This document shows, one piece after another, positions 16,600 to 24,439 of a DNA stretch of 64,000 nucleotides (the stretch's first letter is position 1; the number at the start of each line of letters is the position of its first letter). The stretch covers positions 682,001 to 746,000 of the forward strand of contig NZ_JAKNTK010000001.1 in NCBI RefSeq assembly GCF_022440805.1, in the 5' to 3' direction. Source of the stretch: Holdemania massiliensis. GTDB taxonomy: Bacteria; Bacillota_I; Bacilli_A; Erysipelotrichales; Erysipelotrichaceae. Position numbers and translations under genes: made by a program. The notes under the pieces were generated by a model. It searched no databases and was not told the origin of the DNA. It worked only from the letters and a program-made list of their open reading frames with translations.

Positions 16600-17421
16600 A
16601 TGACGATCGGAATGAAAAAATTAAGCTCGAAGACATTAAAGAAAGTCTATAATCGTCACTATCAATTATTGGGATGCTTCAACTACGAACGCCAGATGTC
16701 GACCGGCTATGCCTGGACGATGATGCCGGCGATCCGCGAGCTGTACGGGGATGATGAAGTCCGGATGAAAGCCGGCGTTAAGCGTCACTTGGAATTCTTC
16801 AACTGCGCGACAACGCCAAGTCCGTTTATCATCGGCATTACCTGCGCGATGGAAGAACAATGCGCCAGTGTGCCGGAAGGCGAATTCGACGTCGCTTCGA
16901 TCAACTCCGTCAAAGCAGCGCTGATGGGACCGTTAGCCGGAATCGGCGACAGCTTCTTCTGGGGAACGTTCCGTGTTATCGGCGTCGGCGTCGGCGCACC
17001 GCTGGCGGTTGCCGGCAATATTCTCGGCCCGATTCTGTATTTCCTGATCAACTTCATTCCTTCTGAGATCGTCCGCCGCGTCGGTTTCAAGATCGGCTAT
17101 GAAGGCGGAAGCGAATTCTTAACCCGGATCTCGGAAGACGGCACGCTGAATAAGCTGACCGAAGCGGCTCGAATCATGGGTCTGGTCGTCATCGGCGCGA
17201 TGATGGCTTCGATGGTCAATGTCAATCTGGTCACGGTACTGAATATCAACGGCGCGCAGGTTGTCCTGCAGGAAATCTTTGACGCGATCTGCCCGAAAAT
17301 TCTGCCTTTAGGTCTGACCTTCGCTTGTTACTGGGGCCTGCAGAAGCGCTACTCCGGAACGATGATCATGATCGCGTTGCTGGTCTTAGGCGTTTTGGCT
17401 GTCGCATTAGGTCTGTTGTAA
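16600..17421 (+). CDS. PTS EIID, mannose/sorbose family (operon 1)
   Basis: A 273-residue membrane protein unique to the mannose-type PTS. Diagnostic parts are 'LLGCFNYERQMSTGYAW', 'GITCAMEEQCA' and 'ALMGPLAGIGDSFFWGTFRVI'. A start at 16576 would overlap the EIIC gene by 23 bases; ATG 16600 is preferred because GTGAGGAA lies about 8 bases before it and directly behind the EIIC stop, a normal coupled layout. Confidence 0.93.
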   Translation: MTIGMKKLSSKTLKKVYNRHYQLLGCFNYERQMSTGYAWTMMPAIRELYGDDEVRMKAGVKRHLEFFNCATTPSPFIIGITCAMEEQCASVPEGEFDVASINSVKAALMGPLAGIGDSFFWGTFRVIGVGVGAPLAVAGNILGPILYFLINFIPSEIVRRVGFKIGYEGGSEFLTRISEDGTLNKLTEAARIMGLVVIGAMMASMVNVNLVTVLNINGAQVVLQEIFDAICPKILPLGLTFACYWGLQKRYSGTMIMIALLVLGVLAVALGLL

Positions 17422-17446
17422 AATTAGAAATCAGGGGTGAAATCGG

Positions 17447-18169
17447 ATGAATAAAGAAGCAGTGCTGGAAAGTCTGAAAGACGGCTTAATCGTTTCCTGT
17501 CAGGCAGTGCCGGAGGAACCACATTATATGGAAGGCATCACGGTCAAGTTCGCAGAGTGCGCGGCCTGGGCCGGAGCCAAAGGCATTCGTGCCAATTCAC
17601 CGGAAGATATTCGGGCGATCAAGGCGAAAGTCGACCTTCCGATCATCGGGATCTGGAAAATTAACCGCAATATCAAGGACGTTTATTTAACACCGAATCT
17701 GGAGGCGGCCAGAGCCGTCTGGGAAGCGGGAGCGGAGATCATCGCCGTTCAGGCGACGCATCATTACCGGGATGACGGGAAGCTGGCCTATGAAACGATT
17801 CGTGAAATCAAGGAAAATATTCCGGAAGCCCTAATCTTTGCCGATGTCAGCAATGCTCAAGATGCTCGGATCGCCGCTGAAATGGGTGCGGATTTCGTCG
17901 CGCCGACCTTAGCCGGTTATACCCAAGCCGGAGCCTTTGATAAACTGGAAATCAAAGACGCTCCGGATTACATTCTGCTTCGGGATATTGTGGACGCTGT
18001 CCAGGGCACAAACGCGCGGGTGATTATGGAAGGCAAAGTCGCGACGCCGGAAATTGCCGTTCAATGCCTGTATATGGGCGCTTATGCGGTCGTCGTCGGC
18101 AATGCGATAACCCGGCCGCACATTACGGCGAAGCGCTTTGCCCGGGCTCTCAACCGATTCCATGACTAA
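17447..18169 (+). CDS. nanE: NanE-family 2-epimerase (N-acetylmannosamine-6-phosphate epimerase-like)
   Basis: A 240-residue TIM-barrel protein of the NanE family; classic members turn ManNAc-6-P into GlcNAc-6-P. Family marks are 'LIVSCQAVPEEPHY' at the start, R48 in 'GIRANSPEDIRAIKA', K71 in 'IIGIWKINR' and E195 in 'VIMEGKVATPE'; the Lys and Glu match the catalytic pair of studied NanE. Two motifs differ: the usual 'KRDY' after the lysine is 'KINR', and the usual 'ALDAT' is 'AVQAT' with Gln for Asp. No other sialic acid gene (nanA, nanK, nagA, nagB) is in the window, and the neighbours are SIS enzymes and a PTS. It may therefore epimerise a different 2-amino or 2-N-substituted sugar phosphate. 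Confidence 0.85.
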   Translation: MNKEAVLESLKDGLIVSCQAVPEEPHYMEGITVKFAECAAWAGAKGIRANSPEDIRAIKAKVDLPIIGIWKINRNIKDVYLTPNLEAARAVWEAGAEIIAVQATHHYRDDGKLAYETIREIKENIPEALIFADVSNAQDARIAAEMGADFVAPTLAGYTQAGAFDKLEIKDAPDYILLRDIVDAVQGTNARVIMEGKVATPEIAVQCLYMGAYAVVVGNAITRPHITAKRFARALNRFHD

Positions 18170-18833
18170 TCCGATGATCTGGATCACGCTGCTGTGCTTA
18201 TTTGGCAGCGTGGTCTATAAAAAATGGGTCAGTGAAAAAGCCCTGCGCAAGCTGTATGTCTTCAAAATGAAGCAGGATACCGACAATTTTCTTAAGATGA
18301 TCGATTCCCCCTATTGCAAGTTCAATTTTTCCAAAGTGTCGCTGCAGATGATGAAGCTGAATTACTTCATCGATCTGCAGGATCATCCGCAGGTGCAGAA
18401 AACCTATGATCAATTTGCTTCCCTGAAGATGAATGCGGATGAAAAAATCGCACTCTATTCCCGGATGTTCGGGTATGCACTGCAGTTCAGCAACCGAGCT
18501 TTAGCTGAAGCCTGCCGTGACCAGCTGACACCGCTGCTAAGCGGGAAAAAGGGTGAGAAAGCGGAACTGATCCGCGGTGAGGTTGAGCAGCTTGACCGCA
18601 TTTACATCCAGAAAGACACCAGTCTGATCCAGGAGCTGATCGAAGCGCTGCCGGAATGCGAAAACGATGAAATCAAATCACTGATCGCCTTCCGCATCGC
18701 AAAACTTTATCATTATCTCAACGAGCCGCAGCAGGTAGAGATTTACCTGAACCGAGCAATGAGGTATACTAATAATGATAAGAATAGAAAGTCGCTGATG
18801 GCGATGATCAGCGATCCCTCGGAGCTGGATTAG
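18162..18833 (+). CDS. Membrane-anchored helical (TPR-like) protein of unknown function
   Basis: I do not recognise this 223-residue protein. It has one N-terminal hydrophobic segment ('MIWITLLCLFGSVVY', about residues 5-19) followed by a positively charged stretch, so the rest should face the cytosol. The body is all-helical by composition with repeated aromatic/leucine spacing and a tail 'AKLYHYLNEPQQVEIYLNRAM' that looks like a tetratricopeptide unit. ATG 18162 overlaps the end of the nanE-like gene by 8 bases, and its stop touches the GntR start, so it is tightly locked into the operon. A structural or regulatory link to the PTS or the sugar enzymes is possible but is inference only. Confidence 0.75.
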   Translation: MTNPMIWITLLCLFGSVVYKKWVSEKALRKLYVFKMKQDTDNFLKMIDSPYCKFNFSKVSLQMMKLNYFIDLQDHPQVQKTYDQFASLKMNADEKIALYSRMFGYALQFSNRALAEACRDQLTPLLSGKKGEKAELIRGEVEQLDRIYIQKDTSLIQELIEALPECENDEIKSLIAFRIAKLYHYLNEPQQVEIYLNRAMRYTNNDKNRKSLMAMISDPSELD

Positions 18834-19538
18834 ATGAATAAATATGAACAAATAATTAATTACTACCGCCAACAGATCGTCGATAAGGTACTGAAGCCGG
18901 GCGATCAATTACCCAACGAAATCGAAATTGCGCAGACGTTTCAGGTCTCGCGCATGACCGCAAACAAGGCCCTGAATATTTTAGCCCAGGAGGGTTGTAT
19001 CCGCCGGGTGAAAGGTCAGGGAAGCTTTGTCGACAACCAACAGATCGTCAAAGCGATCGGCAACTTAACGAGTTTTACCGATGACATCACGAAGATGGGG
19101 CAGAAGCCAGGTGCGATTCTGGTTGAATACCGGATTGAACGGGCCGATAAACTGCCGAATCTGATGGAGAAAATGAAGCTGGGGCCGGATGATGCGATTC
19201 ATTATATCGTGCGTATCCGCACAGCGGATGAAACCCCGATCGCGATCAGCTACACCTATCTTTCGCAGAAATACATGTCCAGTGTGGATCTGCGGAAAAT
19301 TGAAGGTTCAGTTTATCAGATCATGCAGGAAAATGGCGCACAGTTCAAGTACAGCGACGGTGAGATGACGGCGATGATGCCGACAGAAGACGAAAAACGG
19401 CTGCTGAAAATCAAGGATGTGGCGCTCTTGCGCAATATTACCTGGATGTACGACCAGGATGACGATCTGATCGAATACACGGAAATGCTGTATATCGGCT
19501 CCCGTTATAACTATTACTACCGTACAGTCAATCAATAA
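18834..19538 (+). CDS. GntR/HutC-family regulator with UTRA ligand domain (operon 1)
   Basis: A 234-residue repressor-type protein. Residues 1-68 are a GntR winged helix-turn-helix ('GDQLPNEIEIAQTFQVSRMT', then 'LAQEGCIRRVKGQGSFVDN'), and about 85-234 are a UTRA domain, which in relatives such as NagR and FrlR binds a sugar phosphate. The ATG follows the stop of the preceding gene with no gap. Being inside the operon it probably controls the operon itself; the three similar sites near 13483-13715 are candidate targets. Confidence 0.92.
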   Translation: MNKYEQIINYYRQQIVDKVLKPGDQLPNEIEIAQTFQVSRMTANKALNILAQEGCIRRVKGQGSFVDNQQIVKAIGNLTSFTDDITKMGQKPGAILVEYRIERADKLPNLMEKMKLGPDDAIHYIVRIRTADETPIAISYTYLSQKYMSSVDLRKIEGSVYQIMQENGAQFKYSDGEMTAMMPTEDEKRLLKIKDVALLRNITWMYDQDDDLIEYTEMLYIGSRYNYYYRTVNQ

Positions 19539-19550
19539 GGAGGGTCATTC

Positions 19551-20639
19551 ATGACGGAAAAAAACTGGGATATGTACCAGTATATCCTGGAGTCCAAGCC
19601 GGCGGTGAGAAATATCGTCGAGCATCAGGATGAAATCTTTGAAGAAGCATTAAATTACTGTGCTGAGGGCGAGATCGAACAGATTTACGTCGTTGGTTCA
19701 GGAACCTCATATCACGGTGCGCTGGCCTGCAAGAAACTGCTGGAAGATGTGCTGAAGGTCAAAGTCTTTGCCAGCTATCCGATGCAGTTTAAGGATAACG
19801 AGCTGATTTTGAACAAACATACGTTGGTCATCGGCATTTCCCAAGCCGGCCGCAGTTCCTCGACGATTGCCGCACTGGATAAAGCGCGGAAGCTGGGATT
19901 AAAGACGATTGTGGTAACCGGCGAAGCCGGAAAACCGGTCAGCGAGCATGCCGACATCACGATCCTTCTGGCAATCGGCATGGAATATGCCGGTCCGAAA
20001 ACCAAAGGGTATATCGGCACGATGGCGACGATCATGCTTCTGGGCATGAAGCTGGCCGTGCGCTTAGGCCGGATCAGCGAAGATGAAAAAGAACGGCTGA
20101 GCGCTCAGATGGTCAAGACCTGCGACAACATTCCGGAAATTGCCGAACAGGCGAGCCAATGGTATCTGCGCAACAAGGAAGATCTGCTACCGTGCCGCCG
20201 GATGATTCTGGTGGGATATGAAAGCTGTATTTCCGCGATGATGGAAGGCACGCTGAAAGTGCTGGAAGCTGTCCGCTACAGCGTTGTCGGGTATGAGCAG
20301 GAAGAATTCATGCATGGCGTCTATCACTCCATCCATGAGGATACGACGATGATTTACCTGGCTTGTCCGGGACAGTATTTTGAACGTTGCCTGCGGATGC
20401 GCGATTATTTCGCAAGGGAACGGCACAATCCGAATTATGTCATCACCTCTGATCCTACCCAGGCTGAGGATCCGCATAACTTTGTTTATCCGTTTGTCAA
20501 CGATCCGTATTTCGCAACGATGGAATACATTGTCCCGCTGCAGGTGCTGGCGAGAAAGTTATCGCTGGATCTGGGCATTGACTGCAACATCGCCAGTGAT
20601 CCGGATTTCCACAAAAAGATGGGCAGCTACACTTACTAG
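19551..20639 (+). CDS. SIS-domain sugar-phosphate isomerase/deglycase (operon 1, second copy)
   Basis: A 362-residue two-SIS-domain protein, only distantly like the first copy at 13724. The phosphate loop is 'VVGSGTSYHGALACKKLL', then 'VIGISQAGRSSSTIAAL'; the second-domain active-site stretch reads 'GYEQEEFMHGVYHSI', with Val in place of the usual Pro after HG. Two different SIS enzymes in one mannose-PTS operon is the same plan as gfrE/gfrF of the Salmonella glucoselysine/fructoselysine operon, where each handles a different linkage. A strong AAGGAGGG ribosome site precedes it, and a terminator follows. Confidence 0.88.
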   Translation: MTEKNWDMYQYILESKPAVRNIVEHQDEIFEEALNYCAEGEIEQIYVVGSGTSYHGALACKKLLEDVLKVKVFASYPMQFKDNELILNKHTLVIGISQAGRSSSTIAALDKARKLGLKTIVVTGEAGKPVSEHADITILLAIGMEYAGPKTKGYIGTMATIMLLGMKLAVRLGRISEDEKERLSAQMVKTCDNIPEIAEQASQWYLRNKEDLLPCRRMILVGYESCISAMMEGTLKVLEAVRYSVVGYEQEEFMHGVYHSIHEDTTMIYLACPGQYFERCLRMRDYFARERHNPNYVITSDPTQAEDPHNFVYPFVNDPYFATMEYIVPLQVLARKLSLDLGIDCNIASDPDFHKKMGSYTY

Positions 20640-20721
20640 ATTGGTTTCCTCCCTTTCCTCAAATCATATTGTAAGTGATCGCTGCGTTTGCCAAAATGAC
20701 TTTTGGCAAAGCCCAAATGAG

Positions 20722-20753
20722 AAAGCGTTGTCCTTGGCGGCAGCGTTTTTTTT
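20722..20753 (+). terminator. Terminator of sugar operon 1
   Basis: CGTTGTC (20726-20732) pairs with GGCAGCG (20739-20745) using two wobbles, extended by AAAG/TTTT pairs, and followed by eight T. Confidence 0.7.
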
Positions 20754-21282
20754 CGCTCTAAACTTATGCTTCTAAAATAAACAGAAAAAGAATGCCGATA
20801 AAGGAAACATCAGTTTTCCACAATGAATACGGAAGGGATTAAGTCGGTAAGGCGTTGATTCTGCAGCACGCCTAGATCTGCCTGCGTCTTTCGCCGCTTG
20901 GAAAATAGTCAGCTAACAGAAGTTAGACTGAAAAACCAGAAAATCAGATTTGACGGATCAGAACACTTCGGTTACACTGAGAATCAGAGTTATTCTATTT
21001 CGAACCGGAAGGCATTGTGTGGGAACGCGTCGAAATTTCAGTCCTGACCTTAGAACGGAATCGCTGCAGAACATTAGGCACTTCGTAGATGTTCCAGTGT
21101 CAGAAGCAGGCCATCCCACGACAGATGAAGCTTAGCCGGAGAATGTGGAAAATCAAAGGGCAAGCCCTGACCTTGAGACAGCTCTTCTGTCTGTTTCAGG
21201 GTCTGATCTGAACTACTTATTTCCTGACTATCAATGTTCTCTATCCAGAGTTCAGCGACCATGCCGGCAGCCTCTTTGAGAT

Positions 21283-21390
21283 GACTGGCTCACTGTCAGC
21301 CAACCCATCCATGACTGTGCGATGCTGAATCAGCCGAAGGCGATCCTGCAGGCAGGATACTTAACTTAAGAAGTCTGGTATGGAATAGAT
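21283..21390 (+). pseudogene. Remnant of a Nif3-family gene
   Basis: Reading from 21283 gives 'DWLTVSQPIHDCAMLNQPKA' then 'ILQAGY', which lines up with 'VDFTVSEYIRDSAMLQRPKA' then 'ILAVGH' of the intact Nif3 protein at 12431. A stop follows at 21367, and after a one-base shift the DNA still resembles the part of the intact gene coding for 'EEPGMEYM'. The upstream part of the gene cannot be traced. The match is short, so this is a fairly but not fully secure call. Confidence 0.55.
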
Positions 21391-21604
21391 GCTTCATTTT
21401 CTGCTGAAAATCTTCGGTGTTATTTTGTCTGTCCTTGGATAGGGATCCGTTCTTAATCTGAGGAGATCTGATCTTTGCGGTCTTCGCTGATCCGCAGGAT
21501 CACAGAGCTGATTGTCAGCGGTGTCCAGGTTCAAAGTCCTGATCGGATGCCGGGATTTCTTTCAACAAAACGGATTTTATGTCAACGATAAAGGGAGATT
21601 GCCG

Positions 21605-22282
21605 ATGAAAAGAATATTAGTCATTGAAGATAATCCGGATATCTGTCAGGTTCTTCAGACGGCCCTGAACGATGCCGGATATGCAATGCAGGCCGCGCTG
21701 ACTGGATTGGACGGCCTTCAATATTTTCGTGAACATCACTTTGATCTCGTGCTGCTTGATATTATGCTTCCCTATAAAAGCGGTGATGAGGTTCTGCGGG
21801 AAATTCGGGAACTGTCAGATATACCGGTCATTGTGCTTTCGGCCAAAGACCTTACTTCTGTCAAAGTGGATCTGCTGAAAGCAGGTGCGGATGATTATGT
21901 GACTAAACCGTTTGATCTTGATGAGATACTGGCTCGGATTGAAGCTCAGCTGCGCCGCAGATCAGGGATGAATGGATGTACTGTTTTAACTTTTAAAGAT
22001 ATATCGCTGAACTGTCAGGATCTGCGGGTGACTTTGGGACAGCAGGAGATTGCCTTAACTGCCAGGGAAACTCAGCTGTTGAAGCTGTTGATGGAATATC
22101 CGAACAAAGTGTTCACAAAAGCCAATCTCTATGAAACGCTGTGGAATGAAACAGAGATCGGAGATGACAATGCTGTGAAAACGCATATCAGCAATCTTCG
22201 GGCAAAGCTGAAAGCTGCCGGAAGCGATTCGGAGTATATCGAAACGGTCTGGGGTTTGGGCTATCGGCTTTCTAAAGAGTGA
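21605..22282 (+). CDS. OmpR-family response regulator
   Basis: A 225-residue two-component response regulator. The receiver domain has the acidic pair 'IEDN', the phosphoacceptor D52 in 'LVLLDIMLPYKSGDE' and the conserved Lys in 'VTKPFDLDEILARI'. The C-terminal winged helix ('LTARETQLLKLLMEYPNKVF', then 'VKTHISNLRAKL') is of the OmpR/PhoB type. ATG 21605 has an AAAGGGAG site; a longer in-frame reading to 21512 lacks one and adds nothing conserved. The likely partner kinase is at 24436, beyond the ABC transporter genes, so the system probably senses and answers an envelope or peptide stress through that transporter. Confidence 0.93.
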   Translation: MKRILVIEDNPDICQVLQTALNDAGYAMQAALTGLDGLQYFREHHFDLVLLDIMLPYKSGDEVLREIRELSDIPVIVLSAKDLTSVKVDLLKAGADDYVTKPFDLDEILARIEAQLRRRSGMNGCTVLTFKDISLNCQDLRVTLGQQEIALTARETQLLKLLMEYPNKVFTKANLYETLWNETEIGDDNAVKTHISNLRAKLKAAGSDSEYIETVWGLGYRLSKE

Positions 22283-22354
22283 TCTTTTCGGAAGACCTAG
22301 TGAAACAGCCGGAAAATCCGAAGTCCTGACGAAGCTTTTATAAGAGACAACGAA

Positions 22355-22377
22355 GGTCTGAGAAAAAATCTCAGGCC
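22355..22377 (+). terminator. Weak terminator-like hairpin after the response regulator
   Basis: GGTCTGAGA and TCTCAGGCC form a nine-pair stem (one wobble) with an AAAAA loop. The sequence after it (GTGTTCTTG) is a poor T run. Confidence 0.5.
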
Positions 22378-22667
22378 GTGTTCTTGTCCTGACAAAGAGC
22401 CTGTTTTAAGCTCCTGTCATTTATCTATTCCATAAGGATATTTCTGTTTTTGAAGATCGGCAGGTTAAAAAGATCAAAACGAGTTTATAATTCGTGAATG
22501 CTGAACGATAAAATATGGACTGAGAACACAGCACGGCCTTCTTGATAAAAACGCATATTTAGAAATCAAATCTGGCCTTTACGGGACACAGCCTTAAAAA
22601 AATACATAAAGAAGTACAGAATTGTCTGCGAATCCGGATAGGTCTGAAACTGTCAGACTTATCGAAA

Positions 22668-22722
22668 TCTTAACGATGAAGCTGAGTTTCCTGACGTTTT
22701 CTTAACCTTTGCCGTGTATGCT
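22668..22722 (+). promoter_or_regulatory. Candidate response-regulator-activated promoter of the ABC transporter operon
   Basis: TCTTAAC at 22668 and 22700 and TCCTGAC at 22689 lie at offsets of 0, 21 and 32 bases, that is, phased by about one helical turn (10.5-11 bases). The last copy sits where a -35 box would be, ahead of a TATGCT -10-like box at 22717-22722. Direct repeats spaced 11 bases upstream of a promoter lacking a -35 box are typical of OmpR-family targets. Binding is inference. Confidence 0.45.
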
Positions 22723-22752
22723 GTAAGCACAGCGAAAAACAGGAGGATGGTT

Positions 22753-23676
22753 ATGAATGAAATGATCTTGGAAACACAGAATCTGTGTAAAACATATCGG
22801 GGCTCTGCAGCGCTGAAAGATGTCAGTTTGAGTTTAAAGCGCGGCCGAATCTATGGGCTGATCGGCCGCAACGGTGCCGGGAAAACAACGCTGATGCGGA
22901 TTATTGCCGGCCTGCATTTTGCCGACAGCGGCGAACTTCGGTTGTTTGGAAAAGAAAAACAGAAAGATTTGCAGAGGTTGAGGAAACGGATTGGATTTAT
23001 GATTGAGGCGCCGGGGATCTGCAGTTCAATGACCGCCAAAGAAAATCTGACGCTGCACCGGACGCTGCGCGGAATTCCTAACCGTGCTCTGGAGGATGAG
23101 CTTCTGCATCTTGTCGGCTTGAAGGAAACGGGAACGAAAAAAGCCGGACATTTTTCATTGGGAATGAAACAGCGGCTGGGGATCGCGATTGCCCTGATCA
23201 GCAGTCCGGAGTTCTTAGTTTTGGATGAGCCGATCAACGGTCTGGATCCAATCGGCGTTGTGGAAATCCGGAAGCTGCTTTGCCGCCTGTGCGAGGAACG
23301 GGGAATGACGATTCTTTTGTCCAGCCACAATTTGCCGGAGCTGTATCAGACGGCGACAGATTATATTATGATCGACCAAGGCATGATCAAAAAAGAACTG
23401 ACGCTGTCGGAGCTGGAAGCGCAGTGCCGTCAATATCTGCTGATCCGCACAGACAATCCGGGACTCGCCGTCAGTTTGATTGAAGAAGAGATGAACAGTC
23501 AGAATTATCTGGTGATGCCGGATCAGTCCATTCGGTTTTATGACGGTGTTGGTCAGGTGGAAGAGACAGCCCAGCTGTTCCGCCGGCATGATCTATTGAT
23601 CACCCAGCTGACCACGGAAGGCAGTACGCTGGAAAAGGTTTATCTGGAAACGATCGGAGGACAGCGCGATGAGTAA
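22753..23676 (+). CDS. ABC transporter ATP-binding protein (BcrA/drug or peptide export type)
   Basis: A 307-residue ATPase with Walker A 'GRNGAGKTTLMR', signature 'FSLGMKQRLGIAIAL' and Walker B 'EFLVLDEPINGLDPIG'. The single ATP-binding domain plus about 80 extra C-terminal residues is typical of BcrA/LanF-type exporters that protect against bacitracin or lantibiotics. Several ATG codons are clustered; 22753 is best spaced from AGGAGG at 22741, which touches the ATG at 22747. It overlaps the permease by 8 bases. With the response regulator and kinase it forms a resistance-type module; the substrate is unknown. Confidence 0.9.
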   Translation: MNEMILETQNLCKTYRGSAALKDVSLSLKRGRIYGLIGRNGAGKTTLMRIIAGLHFADSGELRLFGKEKQKDLQRLRKRIGFMIEAPGICSSMTAKENLTLHRTLRGIPNRALEDELLHLVGLKETGTKKAGHFSLGMKQRLGIAIALISSPEFLVLDEPINGLDPIGVVEIRKLLCRLCEERGMTILLSSHNLPELYQTATDYIMIDQGMIKKELTLSELEAQCRQYLLIRTDNPGLAVSLIEEEMNSQNYLVMPDQSIRFYDGVGQVEETAQLFRRHDLLITQLTTEGSTLEKVYLETIGGQRDE

Positions 23677-24439
23677 TTTAATTCAATGTGAAATGATGAA
23701 GCTGCGCAAATCGGTTCCGCTGCGCATTCTGTTTCTGCTGATGCTCGCCCTAGGACTGGTATCATCGATGTCCAGCCTCAGTTATGTCAATTCACCGGTT
23801 CAGCAGGAGCTGGAAATTGCCCTGCATGGCTGCGATGCGTTCTTTTCTTCACTGCGGGACATGCCGACGATTGTGATGATCGGCGTTCTGGTCCTGGTGT
23901 TTGTCGTCACGAATGATTTTGAAAACCGCACGATCCAGGCGGCAATCTGTGCCGGTCACAGCCGTGCGGCGATTCTGATCAGCAAGATGCTGGCGTTTGC
24001 GGTCGGTTATCTCGCCGTTTATCTGCCGTATCCATTAATCCGGGCGGTGGTTCAGGGAATGCTGATGGGGTTTGGTGCGCCGGTGAGTGCGGCGTTGATC
24101 TTCAAAATGGCAGCGAGCCTGATTGTCATTCTGCTGAGCGGGATGGCGGTGAACAGCGTTGTCTTCTGGCTGGCCTTTACCGTTCGGCGCTCGATTCTGG
24201 TCGTTGGGGCGGGCTTTGTCATCGCGGTATTGGGGACGACGGCGCTGATGTCATTCACATACTCGCTTCCGCAGCTGGGCAGTCTGCTGGCATATACGCC
24301 GATCGGTTTCTTCCGAGAGCTGGCTCTGGGAAATTATACTCCGGCATTGCTGGGACGGGCTGCTGGGATGGATCTGGCGGTTCTTGTTTTGACCTTGCTT
24401 TTCAGCCATCTCTGTTTCCGGCATGAGGATATCCGTTGA
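23669..24439 (+). CDS. ABC-2 type permease
   Basis: A 256-residue membrane protein with about six hydrophobic segments, starting 'IQCEMMKLRKSVPLRILFLLML', the usual opening of BcrB/LanE-type permeases. The motif 'DFENRTIQAAICAGHSRAAI' between helices is common to this family. It overlaps the ATPase gene by 8 bases and the kinase gene by 4, which shows a tightly coupled operon. It should pair with the ATPase to move a peptide or lipid-linked drug. Confidence 0.85.
   Translation: MSNLIQCEMMKLRKSVPLRILFLLMLALGLVSSMSSLSYVNSPVQQELEIALHGCDAFFSSLRDMPTIVMIGVLVLVFVVTNDFENRTIQAAICAGHSRAAILISKMLAFAVGYLAVYLPYPLIRAVVQGMLMGFGAPVSAALIFKMAASLIVILLSGMAVNSVVFWLAFTVRRSILVVGAGFVIAVLGTTALMSFTYSLPQLGSLLAYTPIGFFRELALGNYTPALLGRAAGMDLAVLVLTLLFSHLCFRHEDIR

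Larger units (their letters stand above)
20640..21604. other. Gene-poor, apparently decayed stretch
   Basis: About 965 bases between operon 1 and the response regulator carry no convincing gene. Short frames exist on both strands (for example 61-62 codons at 20950 and 21262) but none has a ribosome site or recognisable product. The right part includes a Nif3-like remnant (21283-21390). The left end holds the terminator of operon 1. Confidence 0.6.
22283..22752. other. Intergenic region between response regulator and ABC transporter
   Basis: The 470-base gap has a hairpin at 22355-22377, then an AT-rich stretch without a credible gene, and ends with phased TCTTAAC-like repeats and a TATGCT box close to the ABC ATPase start. 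Confidence 0.55.

Noticed and set aside
20950..21262. Two short overlapping frames of 61-62 codons on opposite strands in the gap after operon 1
   Set aside because: No ribosome site, no recognisable product, and the neighbouring DNA looks decayed.
21074..21262. Possible gene on the minus strand with 'LPFDFPHSPAKLHLSWDGLL'
   Set aside because: The peptide looks almost protein-like but has no start signal and I could not link it to a family.
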